Source of the DNA: Lactarius indigo | Lineage: Eukaryota > Basidiomycota > Agaricomycetes > Russulales > Russulaceae | Reading direction: 5' to 3' | NCBI GenBank assembly: GCA_025766275.1 | Contig: JAFKAC010000023.1 | Coordinates: 736,903-800,902, forward strand | Length of the DNA: 64,000 nucleotides | Shown: positions 28,906 to 42,489 of the stretch, in pieces | Layout of the letters: every line of letters starts with the position of its first letter | Numbering within the stretch: the stretch's first letter is position 1 | Notes under the pieces: model-generated | Database searches by the model: none | What the model was told of the DNA's origin: nothing | Seen by the model: the letters and a program-made list of their open reading frames with translations, nothing else | Translations under genes and position numbers: made by a program

Positions 28906-29169
28906 GATGTGTGAGTAGTGTGCTCCAACCATATCTATCAGCAGGACAACTTGGAAGAGTGATATGAATCACAGTCTGACAGAAAATTAGAAATGATATT
29001 ATGTAGCCAGTCCACAGTTCAGATATAGATAGCCAATATATGTAGCTATAGAGTGTACAGTTTAATTCTGTCTCTCAAGGTAGCCCGGACCAATCCTCTG
29101 TGAACCCCTGCCAGTGTCCATATTCCTTCACAACTGTCAGAATGCTGTGTGAGATGTAGAAAGATAGTC

Positions 29170-31220
29170 TTACTTGGCTTTATCTGACTTCTTGATCTGC
29201 CGCTTGCCCAGACTGTGAGAATGAGGTGGTTGGTCCTCTGACATATGTCCAGATGTAGAGGCTAAAGTGCTCCCATGGTGAACTTGGAGGAGTGCCATCC
29301 TCTGGCCTGGTGTATCTTGATGGGTTGACAGTCCTCTGGCTAGATTACTTCCAGTGTGAATAGAATGGCTAACTATCAAAAGCATTTGTGACAGTACTTA
29401 CCTGGGTCTTGTGTCAATTCAGTGGGTGCCGTCTCAGAGGGTGGAGCATTACTGCCATGTGCACCATGGAGGTATGCTATATAAGCAGATGAGTGGAAGT
29501 CTGCACATGGAAGCAATGGCCAAACCCACAGGAGTGTTGTGGGACAGATGGAGGCTCTGGACATTCAGTAGACTCTACTCCTACTCTGGCTGGATGTTCA
29601 GTATTGGATTTGGAAGGACCCTTCTGCACTGCATGCAGAGAAGGCAGTATTTGTAGCGGTGATGACTCCGGACTAGGATGATCAGAGATCTTGTTCAAGT
29701 CTCTAGCAAAGTCCTCTTCTTCTTCATCTGGATTAGAGGTGGAAGGAGTCTGGCACCATCTCCGAGTTGGTAGATGTTCGGAGGTCTTCTCCGCTTCAGC
29801 AAGCAGCTCACATGATGGGTTCCAGATGAGGGGAGTCAGTCCATCTTCCTTCCGCTGCCTCCAGTAGATCAAAAGGTCATGGACATCATCCAATCGTATT
29901 TTTGATGGGTCTGCCCATTGAAATCCAGGTGGATAACACTCTTCCTCTATCCAGGCAGTAGGAGCTGTGGATAGCTTTGCCCAAGGGATGGTCAGATTAC
30001 GCTTGCCAGAGATGAACCCTAATGCACATATCCACATAGGTGACTGAATACAATGTATATTGTGGAGACCACTCACTAATATGGGCAGTACAATAGTCCC
30101 TAAGCGCTGTTTGAACCACCTTGGCTTGATGTCCACCACCCTTGACAATGGATGGAATTTCTGGTTCCCCTGTCACATCAGTGGTGATTTGGACAGGGGC
30201 CTTGAGTGTCCTTGCATGGTTCTTCTCAGCACCCTGATCATCATCTGTATCACTTATGAGATAATCATATATGTTGATGAATGCATTCCAAACCTAGCCC
30301 AAAGCACTGCCTGCCATATTTCTTCCATTTATCCCAGAGCACAGAGGTCCTCCAGTTAGGACAGAAGTCTCCGAAATCAAGTCCTTCATCTACACCAGCA
30401 TTCCACTCATCCCTGTGAATAGAACAGTTAGTGTCCGGCCAGCAATGTAACATAAACAACATACATTGAAACCTGCGGAGTTCCATCCTCCTTCTGGTAT
30501 GCAAGGAGAACTATAGACCGAGCTCCACATGTTCTGTAAAGTTGGGTTTGAAAGTCTCTCACTATCCAGCCACGGATAGCAGCCGAAGCCATTCTGGAAG
30601 GTGAGTCAGTGTGATGCATGGAGTGGTGAGACTTCACTTACTTGGCCTGAATGCCCTTCAGAGGGCCATTGTCCAACCATTCTTTAGCAGTCTCTGCAAA
30701 GCGCTCCTGCTCCTCAATTGGTAACTTCTTCCATAACTCAGTGGTTGCCTCCTGGAGTGCACCTAAGAATTCCTGTGTTCCAGGCACAGCTCCGGACATT
30801 TCCTCCGCAAGCACAGTGATGTGTGCCTTATCCTCATGGTAGAAGACATTCCTTGCAGACCACCTCCGAGTGAACTTGATAACCTGACGATGAGGAGGGG
30901 AGTAGTGGTTGTAGAACCACTTTCTGATTTTCTGTAAAGCATATCTATCAGTAGACTTATAAGCATGCATGGAATATCAATACCTGTCTAGCATCTTTCT
31001 TATCAAACACAGAGTTGGCAGGCTGCCTCCGATACAGTTCCCCCATAGCCTTCTCCAGAATATTCTTTCTCATCTGTGTATCAGCCTGCTCAAAGTCATC
31101 CATATAGCCTCTAAGAATGGTTGCATCCTGTGGTGTGATGACAAACCCCTCCTTAGTCGGAGGCATTGGTCTGGAGTCTTGGCCAGAGTGAGTAGCAGAT
31201 GAATCAGAGTGTTCAGACAT
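29170..31220 (-). CDS. KDZ cargo gene 1, spliced, unknown function (HMG-box-like segment)
   Basis: Start ATG at 31220 (MSEHSDSSATHSGQDSRPMP). Exon 1 30984-31220 and exon 2 30642-30931 join in phase to an exon starting at 30593 (MASAAIRGW) via canonical GT-AG introns of 52 and 48 bp. Exon 2 contains KFTRRWSARNVFYHEDK and LWKKLPIEEQERFAETAKEW, which resembles the last helices of an HMG-like box. Later exons (PNWRTSVLWDKWKKYG; IPWAKLSTAPTAWIEEECYPPGF) run to about 29170, where a basic tail ends GKRQIKKSDKAK. The 3' exon structure is not settled. It looks like a DNA-associated protein of agaricomycetes; function unknown. Confidence 0.7.
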
Positions 31221-31232
31221 GGGTGTAGACAA

Positions 31233-32109
31233 AGTTGTTGAAGGGTATGGAAGTCGAATGTATTCAGGAAATCAAACTGATCATGATTGAGCATATATAT
31301 AGTGCTCTCATAAGTCCCCAAGAGGATGACCCAGAGATATCACCTTGATACAGGGTAGGTGGATTGAACGATCAGAAAATGAGGACTCCGAAATCCGTGT
31401 GTTGACATGACACACGTAACATGATAGGTTTCAACACAAAGTGTATTGGAGTGATATACTTAGAAAGACCAGTGACATACTCACAGTGTATTGTTTCATG
31501 GCTCTGAAACATAATACAATTTAGTTTGGAGAGGTGCAGTCTGTTTTCACGACTTCGGACGGAACGCACACCGGACCAATATGTCCAAAGTATGTCCGAA
31601 GATCCATTCAATTGTCAATCTGAGAAGGGTGTCCAGACATGTTATACTTACTTTAACAGGCTGGTGTCATGGCTTTGAAACACAATACAATTTAGTTTGG
31701 AGAGATGCGGTCTGTTTTCACGACTTCGGACGGAATGCACACCGGACCAACACATCCGAACGATGTCCGAAGATACGTTCCATTGTCAATCTGAGAATGG
31801 TCTCTAGACACCTATATTCTTCATAGCAAATTGCTTTGTGGTTATGAAACAAAACACACTTCATTTCAGAGAGGTGCAGTCTGCCTTCATGACTCCAGCT
31901 GAAACGCCCTTCGGACACATGACTCCGAGTCATGTCCGAATATGCATGCTGTGGCCAATCGGTCAATGATCTCTAGACGCTCTATATGGTATGTAAATAT
32001 CATCTGATTGAATATGGTCACATCGTATGCTGCAATCACCCCAACAGAAGTGACCAAAACCTGAGGAGGAACAGTAGATTCACAAGGTAGACTACAGCTA
32101 TGAACTTGA
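31233..32109. other. Intergenic region in KDZ with repeated TCGGAC-containing blocks
   Basis: Two copies of a block with CACGACTTCGGACGGAA and TGTCCGAAGAT (about 31540-31620 and 31710-31780) and a third, weaker one near 31890. No coding sequence is convincing. Confidence 0.6.
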
Positions 32110-32974
32110 CTACTCTGGAAGACTGGCCATGAACTCATCCAGCTTATCTGTAAACGCTTTCTCAGCTTCCAGACCGTCGTGAAGGGCTATTTGACGCTCT
32201 ATGAGGTGTGCACGAAGATGAGACACCATCTCCCGGACCTTGGTTACCTCAACCATGGATGGAGCAGTGTCCGGTGAGGGGGCGAGTTCCTTGGTGTTCT
32301 TGGAGGTCGAAGCCAGCTGGGGCATGTCATATGAGTGGTTGGTAATGGAGGGAACACTGTGATAAGTGTTCGATAGTACGTACTGTGTGTTCCTCACTCT
32401 CCGGATCACTTGCATCCGGTGCTGGCTCCGAGATGGAGGCCGTTGACTTGAGCAAGAATGTAGTAGGTTGTGAACGATGCAGAGGTAGATGATCGTCGTC
32501 CACCACCATCGCATCAGTCAGATCCTATTCAGAGATTGTGATAATGCCATAATGTGAGTTGAACTCAGACGTACCTTCGGAGTGGAAGCAGCAGCAGGCA
32601 CCGCAGTTTGCACAGCAGGAGGAGGGGTAGGTGTACCAGCATCTTTGTAGAGGAAAGAGCGCTTGACCTTTGATTTCACTGGAGGCACCACCTTTGCTTG
32701 AAAGGCCGGAGCAAGAGCAGAAGCCAGAGATGGTGCTGCTGCAGTGGCAGCCACAGCTGGAGCAGGTGGGGTGGTAGCAGTTGGAGTAGGTGTGGCAGTG
32801 GGAGTGGCCTTGCTAGGCGCACTTTTCGCAGTAAGCTTTCGCGCATGTGGGGGCATCTTTCCGACGTATGCCCAATGCCCTATGGCCATATGACTCAGGT
32901 AAGTACTGTGGGTAATGCTTACTATATGGGGACACACTGGACTCAGACTCCGAAGTCTCATCTGGGAATGACAT
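32110..32974 (-). CDS. KDZ cargo gene 2, spliced, low-complexity protein
   Basis: Start ATG at 32974 (MSFPDETSESESSVSPYS), then an Ala/Pro/Thr-rich exon (MPPHARKLTAKSAPSK, repeated PTATPT). An exon DLTDAMVVDDDHLPL to DPESEEHT and a last exon LASTSKNTKELAPS follow. The C-terminus is helical and charged (VREMVSHLRAHLIERQIAL) and ends DKLDEFMASLPE. Introns are short and GT-AG. It is mostly disordered with a coiled-coil-like end. No family recognised. Confidence 0.65.
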
Positions 32975-33374
32975 GTTGTGTGGGTGTGGCTGATAGTTCG
33001 CTGGATCGGTGATGACTATATTACTGTGCACGGACTAAGTATTGGAATTGGCGACTGTCCGAAGTATGGGCCCAAGACTATGATGTATGCATAGATGCAT
33101 GCCGCATGTCCGGAGTTGTGTACTGGGCGACTAGATCTATGACATCATATACTCTTATGAGATGTTCGGACACAATAGACTCGGTGTCCATGTGGGGCAT
33201 ATGCTTTTATTAGATGTCCGGACAGATCGGACGCGGCGTCCATGTGGGGCGTCCGTATGGGGCATGCCTTATCGGTCCAATCACATCAAACTCGGACGTC
33301 GAATATTCGGAGTCAGGTGTCCGAGTATGCGACAGACAGTATCTGATCGTTCAACATTCACCCTCCACATTACA

Positions 33375-35070
33375 ATGATGGCAGCATCCGACTCTATTAC
33401 TCCTGCTGAGGCTCAGCTGTTGGGGATCGCCTGTAGGATAGACACTGCTCTCCGGTATAGGGATGAACATAAGGAAGCTGTGGACAATTCCTGGTACAAC
33501 CAGGCATTGGAAAATGAGTTGGTGCGTGGTCCGTCCGAATGCGTATCACGGCTCACTCACTGAGTGTCATAGGACGAGGTCAATGAGGTCTTTGAGAAGG
33601 AGGATGCCTGTGTCCCTCGCATGCATCCACTGCTGCGCATGGTTGGGGAGGAGAGTGTGCGCGTTGGTAATGGTGACATGGAGCTGGACAGGTTCAGCAT
33701 CGATGCGATCCGTGAGGCCTGCAAGGCGTTCTCAAGTGCGAACCCTGGGTTCAACCCAGTGCTCTCCTTGGCTGATGTCCGGCGCCTTGCTAGCGAGGTA
33801 CCGGACATGGTCGAGTGGTGGCTCCCTGGAGAGCCCACATTTGAGGATGAGGAGGCTGCTGAAGATGCAGCTGCTGAGGCTGCCGGAGGTGAAGGTGACG
33901 ACGACGATGAAGTTGCAGAAGGTGAGTTCGCTGCTCATATGCTGAAGACACATAGCTAATCTAATCGCACACAATAGTCGAATCAGCTAGTACCGGAGCG
34001 AGTAGTGGTCCGCGCCGCTCCGGACGCAACTCAAAGGTGAAGGTATCCGGCCATACTGATGAAGACTCGACTGGTGACGACATCATCATGTTGGACAATC
34101 CAGATGTGGAGGCGACACCACGCAAGCCAAGGGCGACCAAGCGCCCCCAGGCTGTTGTGGTATCACCATCCTCGGACATCCCTGCAAAGCGCTGTCAACG
34201 CAAGGCCAGCACATCTGCTAAGGCAAAGGGAAAGGGAAAGGAATCCCTTCCGGACCCTGTACGTCCGTTTTGCTCTCCGAGTGGTGGTGCGATAATCTGG
34301 CATCCAGGGATTCTGTGGGCCATGCCAGATGTCCAATGCGAAGGAGTGTGTCCCCCAGGTCAACGCTCCAAAGGCCATAGCATGTGCACTCTGCCGGAGT
34401 CGCAAGGTGCAATGCCAGCCTCCACCAGCTTGGGCACTCCCGATCATCGAATCCATCGAGCGCTCGAAGCTTGCGAAGGAGGAGAGGAAACAGCAGCCGC
34501 CCCGGAGGCGTTCGGCCGCATGTGCGCAATTGACCGCAGTCCGTCCGAACTAATTTAACGTTCCCTTACAGCTGTCTTCGACGATATGACGCCGACACTT
34601 GACTCTCTTAAGCGCGGACAAGAAAGGCTTGAAGAGCGCCTTGCAGCTCTCCAGATTGGCCAGAACAATCTGGAACTACTCCTCCGTGCGCTGTGCATGT
34701 GCCACGACGTCATTCCATCGACCCTCAATCTCCATACCCCACCAGTCCCTCTGTTCAACTCAGCATCTGCCGTCTCGCCATCTATAGCTTCCACACTCAG
34801 TACCACAGCTTCCACAGCTGCTTCGACATCCTCCACTGGCGTTGACGTCTCCAGGCTGTCCATCTCAGCCAGTCCAGCCACATCCGGAAGCGGTGCTGGG
34901 AATGTGCCAGCTAATGGTGCGTCGTCCGAAATCGGACTCTATTTCGGACTCGTTTGCCTTATGTCTGACCCCTGTTAGTGTCTACTGGGCGCAGTGGAGC
35001 GACCATCAAGCCGGCCTCTAGGGCCCCTAGTGCTCCTGGGTCAAGGGCATCCTCGCACAGTCGGCCATAA
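33375..35070 (+). CDS. KDZ cargo gene 3, spliced, acidic/basic nuclear-type protein with a CxxC motif
   Basis: ATG at 33375 (MMAASDSITPAEAQLLGIA). Exons join over GT-AG introns at about 33521-33573, 33920-33976, 34259-34328, 34512-34570 and 34917-34978. The product has a helical N-terminal domain (HPLLRMVGEESVRV, SLADVRRLASEVPDMVEWW), an acidic tract (DEEAAEDAAAEAAGGEGDDD), basic segments (PRKPRATKRPQ), a cysteine motif CALCRSRKVQC resembling the first half of a Zn2Cys6 finger, then a coiled coil (LDSLKRGQERLEERLAALQ) and a Ser/Thr/Ala-rich tail ending at TAA 35070. Several introns carry the TCGGAC/GTCCGA core. Perhaps a DNA-binding or chromatin factor; unproven. Confidence 0.7.
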
Positions 35071-35269
35071 TGGTCACAGTTATCATTGAAACCAAGTAAT
35101 AGAATGTGTCATTCATATGTAGTACCAGAGAATGTCTAGAAATGAAAGTTGGATTGCTTGCTTGCTTACCATATGTGGTCAGGTTGACCTTGAGTTTGGA
35201 CTGAGCTTATGCACATTCTATGACTCACACAGACTTGGGCGAATTGGGTGTTGGATAGGCACTGTCTTG

Positions 35270-36150
35270 GATGCACACCAACTCGGACGCACCAACTCGG
35301 ACGCACGCACACATCCTCGGATGCACACCGACTCGGACGCACACATACTCGGACGCACATATGCTCGGACATACACCAACTCGGACGCACACTTGCCTGG
35401 ACGCACACCGACTCGGACGCATACATACTCGAACGCACACATGCTCGGATGCACACATGCTCGGACGCACACCAACTCGGACGCACACCAACTCGGACGC
35501 ACACCAACTCGGACGCACACCAACTCGGACGCACATATGCTCGGACACACACCGACTCGGACACACACCAACTCGGACGCACACTTGCCCGGACGCACAC
35601 CGACTCGGACGCACACATACTCGGACGCACACATGCTCGGACGCACACATACTCAGACACACACCAACTCGGACGCACACATACTCGGACGCACACATAC
35701 TCGGACGCACACCAACTTGGACGCACACCAACTCGGATGCACACCAACTTGGACGCACACCAACTCAGACGCACACCAACTCGGACGCACACCAACTCGG
35801 ACGCACACATACTCAGACGCACACCAACTCGGACGCACATATTCTCGGATGCACACCGACTCGCACGCACATATTCTCGTACGCACACCGACTCGCACGC
35901 ACATATGCTCGCACGCACACCTACTCGCACGCACACCATCTCGGATGCACACCTACTCGCACGCACACCAACGTGCATGCACACATGCTCGCACACACAT
36001 ATTCTCGGACGCACACCATCTCGGATGCACATCGACTCGCACACACACCATCTCGCATGCACACATCCTCAGATGAACACCATCTCGGACACACACCATC
36101 TTGGGACAACACCTTGGACACACACCATCTCGGACACATACCATCTCAGA
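35270..36150 (+). repeat. 16-bp minisatellite in KDZ
   Basis: More than fifty copies of ACTCGGACGCACACCA-like units with variants (ACATA, ACATG and ACCGA spacers; later copies CTCGCACG). Because 16 is not a multiple of 3, it is open in several frames on both strands. This is a repeat effect, not a gene. Confidence 0.95.
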
Positions 36151-37220
36151 TGCACTTAGTGTTAGAGTCACTCTGTTTTGCACTCACACCTCCCCAGCTC
36201 ACTCTGTCTCTGATACTATGTACTGTATACATCCTATTTCACCCCATGTTTGATGCACTTATTCTATTAAATATGTTCAATTGATTTAGGGAGATCATCT
36301 GACTAATTCCTCATAATACTCCTTAAGTCTCGACTTCATGCACATCTTGGGACACTATATATAATGCTATTCACAGAACATCCTAAGCGACTTCAGTAAT
36401 CTCAGGTCCACATCAGATGCCTTATTCTCAGTCCAGTTTCATCATACTTAGTGGATATGTACTGTCCTTGTCATGGAATTGCGGTGATGCATATTGAGCA
36501 CTCTGCTCCCATCTCTGTGCCAAACAGACAGGGGAGCACATGTGTCTGTTATGTTTGTATATCATTACATAGTGTATCTTCGGTACATGTGTTAGCATGA
36601 CTTGGTGTACCTGTATCAATTAAGAGAACTGATGGCATCAAAGACTGTCCACTAATAGCCAAAACATGCATCCTGTTGACATCGGACATTCATTTCCGTG
36701 AATCTCGGACATTCATTTCCGTGAATCTCGGACATTTATTTCTGTGAATCTCGGACATTCATTTGCGCAGACATCGGACTTTGGTGTGTGTCAGTGACTA
36801 ATATCCGTCCAAATTGGGTGTCTAGGCAAGGATGCTGATACTAATGCTAAGCAATCAAGTACGAATTGCTAGGCACATAGTGCATTCATTATGATTGTAT
36901 GACTAGCAGACTAGTAATCCTTGTGTGTGTTGCCTATGCTGTGGTGACATCTCTACATATCCAATGCAACCCAAGAGATCTTGCAGAGTATTCACTCACT
37001 CCACATACATCACACATGTTTCAATTCAAACCCAGTGAAGTGCTATACTTGACAATAGGTGATCGGAGTGGGGTGGGGTACTGTGTTACAGATTATGCCA
37101 TTATCCATGAGATATTGGATACTCAGATAGCTTATAAATGCTCACGAAACACTGTACCATACAACCACTGTATACACAACCATAGTCAATTCCGAACCTC
37201 ACTCCGAATCCATCAGGAAG
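36151..37220. other. KDZ spacer with a small 23-bp array
   Basis: About four copies of ATTCATTTCCGTGAATCTCG followed by GAC lie at 36682-36778. I see no supported gene elsewhere in the spacer. Confidence 0.6.
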
Positions 37221-37632
37221 ATGTTGCCAATGACAGAAACACATGACCATGATACACCTTCCAATCTCTCCGAGCCAGAGACCTGCATCTCATCAGGTTT
37301 TGAATCATTTGATGAAGAAGATATGTATCCGGCCCACTACAATGATGAAGGCATCAGCACTAGTTCTGATGCAAGCAGCTCAAATTCGGATGTCTCTGGT
37401 TTGGATGGTTCCAACTCGGACTTAGAGTCACTAGTTGCCTTAGGAAACCTGGTATGTGCATCACTCTGGAGCATATTTTGCGGTATCCTTATGTGGGCCA
37501 TAGTATAATCAGATCATTGTGGAGATCGACAGGCTCCACATTGACCTCCAGAATATGTGCATCATGGCTAAGGCACTTTGTGATGCACAGGGGATTGCGC
37601 TACCTTCGGAGTATGTTGAGATGAGTGGATGA
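37221..37632 (+). CDS. KDZ cargo gene 4, small acidic protein
   Basis: Two exons: ATG at 37221 (MLPMTETHDHDTPSNLSEPE) with an Asp/Ser-rich middle (SSDASSSNSDVSGLDGSNSD), a GTATGT donor at 37451, an AG acceptor near 37510, then IIVEIDRLHIDLQNMC and the end SEYVEMSG at TGA 37632. About 115 residues. Not recognised; a short amphipathic C-terminus suggests a binding partner role, which is inference. Confidence 0.55.
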
Positions 37633-37892
37633 TCCTTCCAACGCTTGCACCAGAGGTGTTGTCATGGGTGGGTGGTACTATTGTAGTATATAGGTCTGCA
37701 GGTAGCTATTGCATGTACCTGTGTTCGGACTGAGTACCCAATCAATGAACTAGATCTACATGGTCTATATCATGAATGTTGGCATACCATACATTCTGTT
37801 ACTGCTTCTGAGATGTATGTGGGGTAACACAACTCTGAGAGATGAATATGAAATATTAGATTGTCAAACTCCATGAAATGGAATCAGTGGAC

Positions 37893-38117
37893 AATCTCGG
37901 ACTGAGAATCACAGACTGAGAATCATGGACTGATAGTCTCAGTCTGACAGTCTCAGACTGACAATCTCGGACTGACAATCTCGGACTGACAATCTCGGAC
38001 TGACAATCTCGGACTGACAATCTCGGACTGACAATCTCGGACTGACAATCTTGGACTAACAATCTCGGACTGACACTCTCGGACTGACAATCTCGTACTG
38101 GCAATCTCGGACTGACA
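37893..38117 (+). repeat. 14-bp tandem array before the transposase gene
   Basis: About 16 copies of ACAATCTCGGACTG, about 180 bp upstream of the transposase start. It shares TCGGAC with the other arrays. Confidence 0.92.
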
Positions 38118-38299
38118 TACCCATATAGATTCAGTGTCCGAGACACCTGCCACAAACTATCAGGTATCTCTGAGATCAATAATGGACATATATGAGATGT
38201 GCATGGAGCAGCAGATATAAAAGGAACATTGATACATACCGAAATAGCATCATCCACCACAGATACACCCCTCCTGTTTATACTTTCTGATCACCAGAG

Positions 38300-41200
38300 A
38301 TGCCTCGGAGACGTGCAGCTGAATCTCTTCTACCAGCTGAGGAGGGTATTGAAGAAGTTATCATTCATCACAGACGGACCAAGAGGGGCATTCGGACCAC
38401 GCAGAAGTCTGTCCCCATTCTCCTCCCAACCAAGGCAAAGGCTGGAGAGTCTTCCAACTCAAAGAAGGGAAAGAAGGACAAAGCATTAGATCCAGCCACA
38501 GCAGAGGGATCTCAAATGGCCTCAGCCTCCTTCAAAGATACACAAGCCGAGCAATGGATAGATGAGCAAATGGATGAGCTTCCAAATGATGAGACCAAGC
38601 AGTCTCAACCACAGGCACCTGTATGTACCAGATATCCACTACATGGGGTGAAGGATGCTAATTTGATGTAGACTGTCATGGAGCAATGGCTTCAACTCCG
38701 GAGCAGATATCTCCATATACTTTTGGCCATGGAGAGTCGGCCTTCTTCCTCCACATGCTCTATATGCCATGGCCATGGAGAGGTCAAGTGCCCTGACTGT
38801 GTCGGAGCACCACTGTTTTGTCAATCCTGCTGTGTCAAGTCTCACAGGCATTCACCATTTCATCGGCCACTTCTATGGACTGCAACACACTATACTCCGG
38901 TTTCACTGCACTCACTGGGATTTGTGCTGTTCCTTGGGCATGCTGGTGCACCATGTCCATTGACTGTTGAAGTATAATACCATTGCATTGTCTCATGTGT
39001 ACCTGTGCTCATGCTCATCTAGGGAATCAGAGCAGCACAGGGACCCCATGGCAAGAGAAATAAACACACCGGACCTGGGTTGTCATCTTCGCTGCACTCC
39101 GTTCAACAGGAACTAGAATCTCTTCAACTTTCAGACCACTCAGCCACACCCCAGGATACCCTGAAGCCTTGTGGTGTATCAACTACTCCAATCATTTCAG
39201 ATGCACTATTTGACAATTCGGACATCTTTCCGGATTCAAGTGACAAGCACATGTCCATGGATCAGGCACCCAGAGAGCTTTCAGGAAATCAGATTCTAAC
39301 AATTGTCGACAGGAGTGGTATCTTTGAAATGGAGACAGTGTTCTGTGTCTGCTCCGAATCGGATAACCAAGATGAACAGCTGCTCCAGAGTGGTCTATTT
39401 CCTGCTACCTTCAAGCAAGTCAGGACTCTGTTCACATTCTCAGTTCTTGATGACTTTCTGAATGACAACTTGGAGTGCAAGACCACAGCCCAACAGTACT
39501 ATTCCAAGTTGCAAAGCCAGACCAGTAGAATGTTCCCAGGACTTGTTCCGGTCCGTTCCTCTTCTTCCACATCACCCACAGTCGATAATGAATTGTTGCA
39601 GAATTTGTATAGACAACTATTGAGGACATCACGCCAATGGCGAGACCTCAGGTCCAGAATGGAGCAGGGACTCGGACACCAGTTGGAGGAAATGTCTCCG
39701 GATGGCTCCATGGCAATTTTCTGCCCAGCATGTCCACAGCCAGGAGTCAACCTCCCAAGAGATTGGAAGGCCAGATATGAACCGTATGTGGAATCTTCGG
39801 ACACTGTTTTCATGTCATTGACCCCCTATAGGAATGAATTGATCCGAACATTCATTATGGATGGAAATTTCTCTGCAGAGCACATGAGGCACAGGTCTGG
39901 AGAGAAGGATGTTGCACTGTCTGCTGGAATGGCCTTCATGGCGAATCCAGAACTGTACAAGGCTCATCTTAAAAGTGGCCATGAAATTGTCCAGGTATGT
40001 TGTGCCTCCCTACCAGGTTTGGTTTGGCTGATGGCCCAATAGCCAAGCACATGTAACACATACAAAGCCATTGAACAGGCAAATTCAAGTAGGGCATATC
40101 TTGATGTCACAGGGATTGGTGCAACAGCTTGCTGCCATGGATTCTTTGTTCCGACTTCTGTGGTAGACTTTCAGAAGGGAGAGAGGCATGCCCCATTCAC
40201 TAAAAGTCTCAGTCTGCAACTGATTTACAATGATCTCCAGGCAAATAAATATGGACTACAGCATCTGCAAAGCTCTTTCTTACAACATGGAAGACATGCC
40301 AGTTGCACTGGTGATGTATGACATCATGTGCCAATACAGAGTGCACTTCCAGGAGCAAGTAAGGAGCAGTCCAGGATTGTCACTACCCAGTTCCGAGGCC
40401 TTGGACATCCGGATGGGTATCGGACTGTTCCACATTCATGGCCACCAAGATTCTTGCTTACCACGATTCTCTCCAAGCTACATTCCTGGTGCAAAGCAGG
40501 TTGATGGAGAGATCATAGAGACCTTATGGGCCCCACTGAATAACATATCACGGAGCACACGAGGGATGTCCCTGGCTCATAGGCAAGAGGTCCTAGATGC
40601 CCACATGAACCACTCCAACTGGAAGAAGCTGGTCCGGATCGGTATGGCCAGATTATACATAATGGCATACAGAGTTAACATCACTTGAATATGACAGTTC
40701 CATCACTTCTCAAGCGGTGGAAGCGCTCAGAGCATGGCCTAGATGCAAGCAGCAAGGCATTTGAATCTCTTAGTGAACATTTTAAGGACAAGACCAAGCA
40801 ATGGCTAGAGGAGGACATGGCTGCACAGACACGGAGAGGTGTGGACCCTTCTAGCATGGACATATATGACACAGTGAAGCAGAAAGGTTCGGACACCAAT
40901 CATGGATAGCCTCCTCCGAACTAATGCTGGATTTAAGCACCTTCTCGTGCCATGATTCAACAGCAACTGATGGCAGATGAGGATGGGAACCATTCCATTC
41001 GTGGTGGGACATCATGGATTTCATGTGGCCTGAAGATTCAGGAAATGCAGTCAGTTGGCCATCAGTGTTAACATCACCGGAATTGTACACCTGATGGCTT
41101 GCTTAGATTGGCCATCAGATATCAGCTCCGGACCCATGGCTCACACACAATTGAAGAGTTTCAGACAATTGAGAACAAGCGGATCCACCTGCAGAAGCTG

Positions 41201-42170
41201 ATTGACATGTTTTCACACCAGGCAGATGCCTTTCTGCTCCACCATCAACCACTGGATGCACCCATCCCATCACTGGGTGACTATGGAGAGTATGACCATG
41301 TGGATGATATGGAGGATTCCACAGTTCCAAGATCCAAGACTCAGATATTGGACATCTCTGGATCGGAGGGTACCAATGCAGAGGACATTCCGATTTTACT
41401 CCCATCAACACTTGGAGCAGAATGGTGTATCACTCATGGTGTCAAATCTCTTGCACTTAAGGAGGCTAAGTTGCGCTATGCCCAGGCAAATGATTCTATC
41501 CACAGGATTCGCCTGGCATTGGGCTTCAAATCGGCACTGTTCCGGACCCAGGTCCGAGGTGCGCGAACACAGAAAACGAAGACTCGTGCCTGGACTGCAG
41601 TCCAGAGCGTTGATAACACAGTCCATGAGCATGCTCGGACATATAGCATGGCAAGAGATGCATACATCAAGGTGCAGCAAATATCCAAAGATTTACAAGA
41701 ACTACCATTACTCCAGGCAACAGATCTCTGTGTTCATACAGCCATCCTTGGTGCTGGAGTAGTGGGGCAGCGGAACACACAGCTTCCATGGCTCTGGAGC
41801 TTTGGTACTTCTGAAAAGAGAGGTGGTGCATGGTTTGATGAATGTGAGTAACTACTTTTATGCATGCCCATGACCCATGCTGATTGAATGAATAGTTAAC
41901 CGTGTGCATTGGCTGCGAGCAAAGTCACAGCTTGAACGATGGAAGGAGGAAGATAAGAGCATCAGAAATGAAGCATTGTGGGTTCCAGCTTACTTCCATG
42001 CAAAGGCAGAGTGTTGGAAGACATGGATGGATGTGGCAACAAAGGGGAGGTTGGATGGGCACAGTGCATATGCATCATACCAGGTGCACAGATGGGAGGA
42101 GATGTGTAGGAGTTCAGTCAAGGCACTCACTCCAATAACATCTGCTCATAATAGATTGGAGGATCAATAA
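38300..42170 (+). CDS. KDZ transposase (CxC2 cluster and Kyakuja-Dileera-Zisupton domain)
   Basis: ATG at 38300. Exon 1 (38300-38620) encodes a basic N-terminus (MPRRRAAESLLPAEE). Exon 2 (38672-38971) carries the CxC2-type cysteine cluster CSICHGHGEVKCPDC with FCQSCCVKSHRHSPFHR. Exon 3 (39023-39994) has MAIFCPACPQPGVNLPRDW. The exon from 40043 has LDVTGIGATACCHGFF and SVVDFQKGERHA. The next part has NMDYSICKAL, MYDIMCQY, FHIHGHQDSC and QVDGEIIETLWAPLN. C-terminal exons carry RTHGSHTIEEFQ, THGVKSLALKEAKLRYAQA and HWLRAKSQLERWKEE, ending at 42170. Introns are about 50 bp with GT-AG ends and no internal stop was found. The protein should cut and paste this element. Exact splice sites in the last third are approximate. 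Confidence 0.9.
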
Positions 42171-42489
42171 ATCAGATTACTGTGGGCCCATATCTTGGGC
42201 AGATGACATTGAACAGCATCAAAGAATATATCATTTGTGCAACATTTCCAAGAGATGGTGTCCAGAAGTAATTTGGGTTATCAGTATAAGATGTATTCTT
42301 ACAAGGGGCTTCCTGGTAATAGGTGGCTACTGATATGAGCTCTCGAAGATATACTTTTTGAAGGTGGTAATTATCACCTGTCTGACATATACTGTCAAAG
42401 AAGACACAGTAATCTGTTTGAGATCACATCATGAAGGGTGTTCGCAGTTATCTGCCTGAGATATATTGTCGGTGGGCATGATCAAGACC

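Noticed and set aside
35132..36284. Long open frames on both strands (about 300 codons) rich in R/T/H or C/V/S
   Set aside because: They are translations of the 16-bp minisatellite, which is open in several frames because its period is not a multiple of three and its unit lacks stops.
36899..37246. 115-codon frame with a hydrophobic start
   Set aside because: No splice pattern or similarity; it overlaps the start of the better supported small gene at 37221.
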